Source: Ramlibacter sp.
Lineage (GTDB): Bacteria; Pseudomonadota; Gammaproteobacteria; Burkholderiales; Burkholderiaceae_C
Length of the DNA stretch: 7,665 nt
Assembly (NCBI GenBank): GCA_026785815.1
Contig: JAJAZH010000280.1
Span: 1 to 7,665, forward strand
Direction: 5' to 3'
The notes below the pieces were generated by a model. The model was not told where the DNA came from, made no database searches, and saw nothing but the letters and a program-made list of their open reading frames with translations. Below are positions 1 to 3,584 of this stretch, in pieces. Position 1 is the stretch's first letter. Every line of letters begins with the position of its first letter. Both the position numbers and the translations under genes were made by a program.

Positions 1-16
1 GCAATACTGCGCTCAC
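1..16 (-). CDS. Possible start of the gene downstream of erpA (partial)
   Basis: On the minus strand a GTG at 16..14 opens a frame reading M-S-A-V-L before the window ends. An AGGAA Shine-Dalgarno-like stretch at 28..24 overlaps the erpA stop codon, and 7 bases separate it from the GTG. The layout fits a tightly packed next cistron in the same operon. From memory, anmK often follows erpA in Burkholderiales, but five codons are far too few to identify the product. Confidence 0.2.
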
Positions 17-26
17 GATGTTGTTC

Positions 27-398
27 CTATGAAGCTGAGAAGGACGACCCGCAACCACAGGTAGAAGTCGCACCAGGGTTGTTCTTGATGACGAACTGCG
101 CACCTTCCAGATCGTCTTTGTAATCAATCTCCGCCCCCACCAGGTACTGGTAGCTCATCGCATCAATCAGCAGCGACACACCGTTTTTGGTCATCGTCGT
201 GTCGTCTTCGTTGGCGATTTCGTCAAACGTAAAGCCGTAGGAAAAACCGGAGCAACCGCCGCCCTGGACAAAAACACGCAGTTTCAGGTCGGGGTTGCCT
301 TCCTCGGCAATCAAATCGGCGACTTTGGCCGCCGCGCTGTCGGTAAAGATAAAGGGTGCGGGCATGTCGGTCGGGATGCTTTCAGCGACTGCACTCAT
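27..398 (-). CDS. erpA: ErpA, A-type iron-sulfur cluster carrier/insertion protein
   Basis: This is a complete 123-residue A-type carrier. ErpA proteins accept Fe-S clusters from the ISC scaffold and deliver them to cytosolic apoproteins, in E. coli including enzymes of isoprenoid synthesis and respiration. The three ligand cysteines are visible: Cys49 in GGGCSGFSYGF, and Cys114 and Cys116 in the C-terminal TCGCGSSFS. The motifs NPDLKLRVFVQGGGCSG, SYQYLVGAEIDY and DLEGAQFVIKN are typical of the ErpA rather than the IscA branch. I chose the ATG at 398 because AGGAG lies at 410..406, 7 bases upstream; a longer frame starting at 467 runs into iscA. The ATG overlaps the iscA TGA (ATGA), so the two genes are one transcription unit. 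Its own strong ribosome-binding site should keep it translated even though iscA is interrupted. The stop is TAG at 29..27. Confidence 0.96.
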   Translation of the reverse strand: MSAVAESIPTDMPAPFIFTDSAAAKVADLIAEEGNPDLKLRVFVQGGGCSGFSYGFTFDEIANEDDTTMTKNGVSLLIDAMSYQYLVGAEIDYKDDLEGAQFVIKNNPGATSTCGCGSSFSAS

Positions 399-760
399 GG
401 TGTTGCTCCTGGCTTTTCTACATCCAGCTTTGGCTTTTTCACATTGAAACTCTCGCCGCAGCCGCACTCGCTGTCGACGTTCGGGTTGTCGAACTTGAAC
501 ATCTGCTTGAGGCCTTCGGTGACGAAGTCGATGCGTGAGCCGTCGAGGTACACCAGGCTGTCGGCATCGATCAGCACACGGGCGTCGTGTGACTCGAAGG
601 TGTGGTCTGTCGGGCGAATTTAGTCGGCGATGTCGAAGGTGTGGGCCAGGCCGGTACAGCCGACTTTCTTGACGCCGATGCGCAGGGCAATCCCTTTGCC
701 GCGCTTTGCAAGCTGGCGCTGAATCTGTTTTGCCGCATTTTCAGTCAATGTAATTGCCAT
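395..760 (-). pseudogene. iscA: iscA-like A-type Fe-S carrier interrupted by an in-frame TAA
   Basis: Reading the minus strand from ATG 760 gives MAITLTENAAKQIQRQL, then VGCTGLAHTFDIAD, then TAA at 622..620 (codon 47). The same frame continues through IRPTDHTFESHDARVLIDAD and NPNVDSECGCGESFNV to TGA at 397..395. If the stop is ignored, the product is 121 residues. The three cluster-ligand cysteines fall at 35, 99 and 101, the numbering of E. coli IscA. Family members I know have Glu after the conserved Asp at this point, so a single GAA-to-TAA change explains the stop. No frameshift is present. A good ribosome-binding site, AGGAG at 773..769, lies 8 bases before the ATG, and about 14 extra residues follow the CGCG motif. 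The 46-residue product would lack the two C-terminal cysteines and should be non-functional as a carrier. The alternative is a sequencing or assembly error, since all other positions look under selection. Confidence 0.85.
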
Positions 761-859
761 CAGTCAAACTCCTAGGTAGCCACAGAGAGCAGCGGGACCA
801 GCGGGAAAATCCAAGCCAGATCGCCGACGGTCCCCGGTGCCGTCCCAGGGACCGCATTT

Positions 860-889
860 AGTATCGCTTCGAAACCATCTGCTTGTCAA
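860..889 (-). promoter_or_regulatory. Sigma-70-type promoter for iscA-erpA
   Basis: On the minus strand a perfect TTGACA (889..884) is followed after 18 bases by GATACT (865..860), which matches TATAAT at four of six positions, including the second A and the last T. Transcription would begin near 853, giving a leader of about 92 bases before the iscA ATG. The -35 box overlaps that of the divergent regulator promoter. This is a prediction from sequence only. Confidence 0.5.
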
Positions 890-895
890 GATGAT
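877..895. promoter_or_regulatory. Operator-like imperfect palindrome between divergent promoters
   Basis: The left arm ATCTGCTTG (877-885), a central T (886) and the right arm CAAGATGAT (887-895) form a 19-bp palindrome with 7 of 9 positions matching; the core is CTTG-T-CAAG. MarR-family dimers typically bind palindromes of about this length, often within their own promoter. The site covers the -35 boxes of both the rightward regulator promoter and the leftward iscA promoter, so a bound dimer could block both. Binding by the neighbouring MarR-like protein is inferred. Confidence 0.45.
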
Positions 896-911
896 TTAAA
901 AACACTACTAT
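883..911 (+). promoter_or_regulatory. Sigma-70-type promoter for the MarR-like gene
   Basis: TTGTCA (883-888) and TACTAT (906-911) are separated by exactly 17 bases; each hexamer matches the consensus at five and four or more positions respectively. The expected start of transcription, 6-7 bases after the -10 box, coincides with the ATG at 918, so the mRNA may be leaderless. No convincing Shine-Dalgarno is seen before this ATG. Confidence 0.55.
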
Positions 912-917
912 CTGAGC

Positions 918-1544
918 ATGATCAAAGAGTTGAACCTGGACAGTCACGCGATCGCGGAGTTGGTCTTGCACTTGGGGCGCATCGCCTCCAGCGAGGCGCT
1001 CGTGGAGGGGCTGACGCCAGTCCAGTGGGCAGGGCTCAGATACTTTGCTCGGGCCAACCGCTTCTCGCGAACGCCATCCGCCTTCGCCGCGTTTCATGGC
1101 ACGACCCGGGGCACGGCGTCGCAAACGATCAAAAACCTCGAAACCCAGGGCTATCTGACGCGCATCCGGTCAGAGACCGACAGACGCAGTGTCCAGCTCG
1201 TTCTGACGGACAAAGCCAGCGGCATTCTCGTGAACGATCTGTTCCAAGCCCTGGTCCGTGCCGCGGATTCCCTGCCGCCAGGCGTCCGCGGCGACTTCGC
1301 CAACGCCTTGCAGCGCATGCTCGGCCAAGTGGCGTGGGAGCGAGGCAAACCTACCTTCGGCACCTGCGCGTCGTGTACCCATCTGGAAGGCGACGACTGC
1401 AGCCGGGAGGGACGGGCGCCCTATGGGTGCGGGTTCGCGAGCGAGCCGCTGCTTCTGGAAGAGCTCGACGAGGTCTGCATCAACTTCGTCCAAGGCAAGC
1501 CGATGACGGTGAGGGGTTCAGTCAGCGGCGCCGCACCGCGATGA
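918..1544 (+). CDS. MarR-family winged-helix regulator with C-terminal Cys cluster
   Basis: The product is 208 residues, longer than the roughly 140-160 usual for MarR proteins. Residues about 20-125 form the dimer/winged-helix region: the recognition-helix area reads TRGTASQTIKNLETQGYL, and the wing follows with an SETDRRSVQLVLTDKA pattern typical of MarR. The extra C-terminal part holds Cys150, Cys153, His155, Cys161, Cys171 and Cys187 (C-x2-C-x-H-x5-C-x9-C-x15-C). This arrangement suggests binding of zinc or an Fe-S cluster, or redox sensing; I recall MarR-like proteins with a similar CxxC tail but no characterised function. The gene faces iscA-erpA across overlapping promoters and a palindrome, so it probably controls itself and perhaps the carriers. 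Its TGA overlaps the ATG of a 29-codon ORF (ATGA at 1541-1544). The start at 918 is supported by the promoter position rather than by a ribosome-binding site. The DNA-binding role is well supported; ligand and targets are unknown. Confidence 0.85.
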   Translation: MIKELNLDSHAIAELVLHLGRIASSEALVEGLTPVQWAGLRYFARANRFSRTPSAFAAFHGTTRGTASQTIKNLETQGYLTRIRSETDRRSVQLVLTDKASGILVNDLFQALVRAADSLPPGVRGDFANALQRMLGQVAWERGKPTFGTCASCTHLEGDDCSREGRAPYGCGFASEPLLLEELDEVCINFVQGKPMTVRGSVSGAAPR

Positions 1545-1630
1545 GTCCTGTTCCTGTATCAGGGATCGCCCTCGATGCCGAGCCGCTCGCGCCCAGGCTC
1601 GGCCTCCTGACCAACGACAATTGCGACTGA
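1541..1630 (+). CDS. 29-codon ORF bridging the regulator and the aminotransferase
   Basis: The frame begins at an ATG overlapping the regulator's stop (ATGA) and ends in a TGA overlapping the aminotransferase ATG (TGATG at 1628-1632). The peptide starts MSPVPVSGIALDAEPL and ends in APRLGLLTNDNCD. There are two readings. It may be a small linker ORF that couples translation along the operon. Or it may be the original N-terminus of the aminotransferase, now out of frame: relatives of that enzyme often have a short Pro-Arg-Leu-containing lead-in just before the conserved LEESKIREVAN segment. I see no Shine-Dalgarno of its own beyond coupling from the upstream gene. Function unknown; it may not be a separate gene. 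Confidence 0.35.
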   Translation: MSPVPVSGIALDAEPLAPRLGLLTNDNCD

Positions 1631-2862
1631 TGCGCCAGACCCTCATCAACCTCGAAGAATCGAAGATCCGCGAAGTCGCCAACGCCGGCATGGGACGCAG
1701 CGACGTGCTGGCGTTCTGGTTCGGCGAGAGCGACGAAGTCACGCCCGACTTTATCCGGCAGGCGGCGATCGAGTCGCTGCAAAAGGGCGAGACCTTCTAT
1801 TCGCACAACCTCGGCCTGCCCGAGCTGCGCGCTGCGGTCGCCCACTACATGAGCGGGCTGCACGGCGACATCGCCAGCAACCGCATCGCCATCACCTCCG
1901 GCGGCGTCAACGCGCTGATGCTGTCGGTGCAGGCGCTGGTCGATGCCGGCGACCAGGTGGTGGCGGTGACGCCGGTCTGGCCCAACCTGACGGCCCAGCC
2001 GCTGATCCTGGGTGCCGACCTGCGCTGCTTTTCCCTCAAGCCCGAGGGCGGCCGCTGGACGCTGGACTTGCAGGCGCTGCTGGCGCAGATCACGCCCAAG
2101 ACCAAGCTGCTGATCGTGAATGCGCCGAACAACCCGACTGGCTGGACGCTGGAGCGGGACGAGCAGCAGGCCATCCTGGAGCATTGCCGCAAGACCGGCA
2201 CCTGGATCCTGGCCGACGAGGTGTACGAGCGCCTGTATTACGAAGAGACGCCGAACCCGGCGCCGGGCCGCCCCAAGCCGGGTGCTCCCCTGGGGGGAGA
2301 CGGGCGCAGTCCTTCGGGGGGGATTCATCCCTGCGCCCCCAGCTTCCTGGACGTCGCCGCCCCGGATGACCGGCTGGTCGTGGTGCACAGCTTTTCCAAG
2401 AGCTTCCTGATGACCGGCTGGCGGCTGGGCTGGCTGGTGATGCCGCCGTCGCTGACCCAGCCGATGGGCAAGCTGGTTGAATTCAACACGTCGTGCGCCA
2501 GCGTCTTTACCCAGCGCGCGGGAATCGTCGCCCTGCAGCGGACCGACGAGGTGACTCCGCGCGTGGTGGCCCACCTCAAGCACTGCCGCGACACGCTGGT
2601 GCCGTTGCTGCAGGCGTTGCCCGGCATCGAGGTGGCTCCCGCCCGGGGTGGGATGTACGCCTTCTTCAGGCTCGACGGTGTCGACGATTCGCTGGCAGTG
2701 GCCAAGCGCCTGGTCTCCGAAGCCGGACTCGGGCTGGCGCCGGGCAACGCCTTCGCGCCCGAGGCTCAGGGCTGGCTGCGCTGGTGCTTCGCCTCCAAAG
2801 ACCCGGCCCGGCTGGTGCAAGGGGTCGACCGGCTGGCAAGCTGGTTGCACTCACGCGCGTAA
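1630..2862 (+). CDS. PLP-dependent aminotransferase, class I/II (fold type I)
   Basis: The predicted protein has 410 residues and is a cytosolic pyridoxal-phosphate enzyme that moves an amino group between an amino acid and a 2-oxo acid; the substrate cannot be read from the sequence. Visible landmarks are SGG (90-92, cofactor phosphate loop), NNPTG with Asn168, DEVY with Asp196 (pairs with the pyridine nitrogen) and Tyr199, SFSK with the Schiff-base Lys257, and Arg265 in MTGWRLGW. The opening LEESKIREVANAGMG and FWFGESDEVTP are typical of the aspartate-aminotransferase-like group. Between YYEE (203-206) and APSFLDV (236-242) sits a Pro/Gly-rich insert of about 25 residues matching a hairpin-forming DNA element, lying before the catalytic lysine. 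I chose the ATG at 1630, which overlaps the upstream TGA; a TTG at 1621 is the alternative. The N-terminus may be frameshifted relative to 1541-1630. It is probably co-transcribed with the MarR-like gene. Confidence 0.9.
   Translation: MRQTLINLEESKIREVANAGMGRSDVLAFWFGESDEVTPDFIRQAAIESLQKGETFYSHNLGLPELRAAVAHYMSGLHGDIASNRIAITSGGVNALMLSVQALVDAGDQVVAVTPVWPNLTAQPLILGADLRCFSLKPEGGRWTLDLQALLAQITPKTKLLIVNAPNNPTGWTLERDEQQAILEHCRKTGTWILADEVYERLYYEETPNPAPGRPKPGAPLGGDGRSPSGGIHPCAPSFLDVAAPDDRLVVVHSFSKSFLMTGWRLGWLVMPPSLTQPMGKLVEFNTSCASVFTQRAGIVALQRTDEVTPRVVAHLKHCRDTLVPLLQALPGIEVAPARGGMYAFFRLDGVDDSLAVAKRLVSEAGLGLAPGNAFAPEAQGWLRWCFASKDPARLVQGVDRLASWLHSRA
2285..2331. repeat. REP-like hairpin element inside the aminotransferase gene
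   Basis: CTCCCC-tgg-GGGGAG (2285-2299) makes a 6-bp stem with a 3-base loop, and GGGA-ttca-TCCC (2320-2331) makes a second, 4-bp one. The stretch is G/C homopolymer-rich, unlike the surrounding coding sequence, and coincides with residues that relatives lack. In style it resembles the paired-hairpin repeats at 7188-7292, though the sequence differs. It keeps the reading frame open, encoding a Pro/Gly/Ser-rich loop. That it is a captured intergenic repeat is inferred. Confidence 0.5.
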
Positions 2863-2880
2863 ACCGGGATCCACGATCTG

Positions 2881-2892
2881 CCAGGCGCCTGG
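2881..2892. repeat. Perfect 12-bp palindrome CCAGGCGCCTGG
   Basis: This self-complementary site lies 18 bases after the aminotransferase stop. Next to it, CCGGGATCCA (2864-2873) is an inverted copy of the TGGATCCCGG that opens each 34-bp repeat unit further right, so the whole 2864-2905 stretch may be a degraded arm of that repeat family. No U-tract follows, so it does not look like an intrinsic terminator. Confidence 0.4.
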
Positions 2893-2905
2893 GTGCAATC
2901 GGGGC

Positions 2906-3007
2906 ATGGATCCCGGGTCAAGCCCGGGATGACAACGCAATGGATCCCGGGTCAAGCCCGGGATGACAACGCAATGGATCCCGGGTCGAGCCCGGGATGA
3001 CAACGCG
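2906..3007. repeat. Three tandem 34-bp hairpin repeats
   Basis: Units at 2906-2939, 2940-2973 and 2974-3007 share the sequence beginning ATGGATCCCGGGTC and ending GATGACAACGCA. The first two are identical. The third has an A-to-G change in the loop region (TCGAG for TCAAG) and ends in G. Each holds an 8-bp stem, ATCCCGGG/CCCGGGAT, around a 4-base loop centre (TCAA or TCGA) with G. Similar GGATCCCGGGTCAAGCCCGG-type repeats are scattered between genes of many proteobacteria. Lacking a run of T, they are probably not terminators, but they may block 3'-to-5' decay of the aminotransferase mRNA. The last unit ends 7 bases before the rpsO -10 box. Confidence 0.9.
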
Positions 3008-3014
3008 GTCAGGC

Positions 3015-3020
3015 TATAAT
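3015..3020 (+). promoter_or_regulatory. Perfect TATAAT -10 box of the rpsO promoter
   Basis: TATAAT stands about 110 bases before the rpsO start and predicts transcription from near 3027. The matching -35 window (2991-2998) falls inside the third 34-bp repeat and reads CCCGGGAT, with no resemblance to TTGACA; there is no TGn extension either. The promoter therefore rests on the -10 box and perhaps on activators or upstream DNA. Confidence 0.6.
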
Positions 3021-3026
3021 TCCGAG

Positions 3027-3130
3027 GCTTTGCATCCCGCAGAGCGCACGCCCAGCGCAATTCCAGTGCCGGGCGCAAGTCAGAACCTTCGTCCAGCACG
3101 CAGTGCCGGCCGAAACATCCAAGGAAATCA
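3027..3130 (+). promoter_or_regulatory. rpsO mRNA leader, candidate S15 autoregulation region
   Basis: The stretch between the predicted start of transcription and the rpsO ATG is about 104 bases and holds no gene. It contains a 9-base direct repeat CAGTGCCGG (3064-3072 and 3101-3109) and complementary GC-rich segments that could fold near the ribosome-binding site AAGGA (3121-3125). In several bacteria S15 represses its own translation by binding such a leader, with structures differing between lineages. That this leader does so is inference. Confidence 0.35.
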
Positions 3131-3397
3131 ATGATCGCCAGTTCCATCAAGGCCGAAGTCGTCAAGGCCAATGCGCGCACCGCCACCGACACCGGCAGCC
3201 CCGAAGTCCAGGTCGCGCTGCTGACCGCCCGCATCAACGAGCTCACTCCGCACTTCAAGACCCACGCCAAGGACCACCACGGCCGCCGCGGCTTGCTGCG
3301 CATGGTGAACCGCCGCAAGAGCCTGCTGACCTACCTGAAGAACAAGGACGCCGACCGCTACACCGCGCTGATCGGCAAGCTGGGCCTGCGCAAGTAA
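3131..3397 (+). CDS. rpsO: 30S ribosomal protein S15
   Basis: The 88-residue product has the normal S15 length. S15 is a primary binder of the central domain of 16S rRNA, nucleates platform assembly and contributes a bridge to the 50S subunit. The family signature is clear: DTGSPEVQVALLTARINEL near residues 20-38, then KDHHGRRGLLRMVNRRK around 47-63 with the rRNA-contacting His/Arg residues, and YLKNKDADRY followed by a C-terminal GLRK. The ATG follows AAGGA with a 5-base gap. The N-terminal MIASSIKAEVVKANAR differs from that of gamma-proteobacteria, as is usual. The gene is followed by a strong terminator and then pnp, the widely conserved rpsO-pnp order. Confidence 0.98.
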   Translation: MIASSIKAEVVKANARTATDTGSPEVQVALLTARINELTPHFKTHAKDHHGRRGLLRMVNRRKSLLTYLKNKDADRYTALIGKLGLRK

Positions 3398-3415
3398 GCA
3401 GGAAAGAGAACCGCG

Positions 3416-3452
3416 AGCGCCTGAGTTAGTCCTGCTAGCTCAGGCGCTTTTT
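3416..3452 (+). terminator. Strong intrinsic terminator after rpsO
   Basis: AGCGCCTGAG (3416-3425) pairs perfectly with CTCAGGCGCT (3439-3448). The inner TTAG/CTAG extends the stem to 14 pairs, one of them G-U, around a 5-base loop, TCCTG. A run of five T (3448-3452) follows directly. It should end most rpsO transcripts. pnp must then rely on read-through or on a promoter of its own, which I could not identify between 3453 and 3484. Confidence 0.9.
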
Positions 3453-3484
3453 ACTTCGGAGACGGCAAGAGCAGACGACGCGCT

Positions 3485-3530
3485 GTGTCATTCCACAAGC
3501 GGCCCGCAGCGGGGGCTTGTGGAATGGCAT
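3485..3530 (+). promoter_or_regulatory. Long stem-loop in the pnp leader
   Basis: CATTCCACAAGC (3489-3500) pairs perfectly with GCTTGTGGAATG (3515-3526) around a 14-base loop. Four further outer pairs, two of them G-U, lengthen the stem to about 16. In E. coli a leader hairpin of pnp is cut by RNase III, and PNPase then removes the pairing strand, lowering its own synthesis. Position and length fit an equivalent device here, but that role is inferred. No T-run follows directly, so a terminator is unlikely. Confidence 0.65.
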
Positions 3531-3584
3531 CGTTTTCGGCTCCGGTCGCTCCGCCTCCAACTACCAAGAGAAAGCGAGCATGTC

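Noticed and set aside
620..622. Recoding or read-through of the iscA stop (for example selenocysteine)
   Set aside because: The codon is TAA, not TGA, with no adjacent signal; a nonsense mutation or base error is simpler.
1522..2850. 442-codon minus-strand open frame opposite the aminotransferase
   Set aside because: His/Gln/Arg-rich antisense shadow; the plus strand has all catalytic motifs of the enzyme.
2906..3007. Possible CRISPR array (three 34-bp units)
   Set aside because: The units are head-to-tail with no unique spacers and have REP-like hairpins; no cas genes are near.
2906..3007. The hairpin repeats as the terminator of the aminotransferase gene
   Set aside because: Stems are strong but no run of T follows any of them.
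3519..3584. Earlier GTG start for pnp at 3519
   Set aside because: It lies inside the leader hairpin and adds 22 residues unlike any PNPase N-terminus; MSIFNKVTKSF at 3585 is the usual start.
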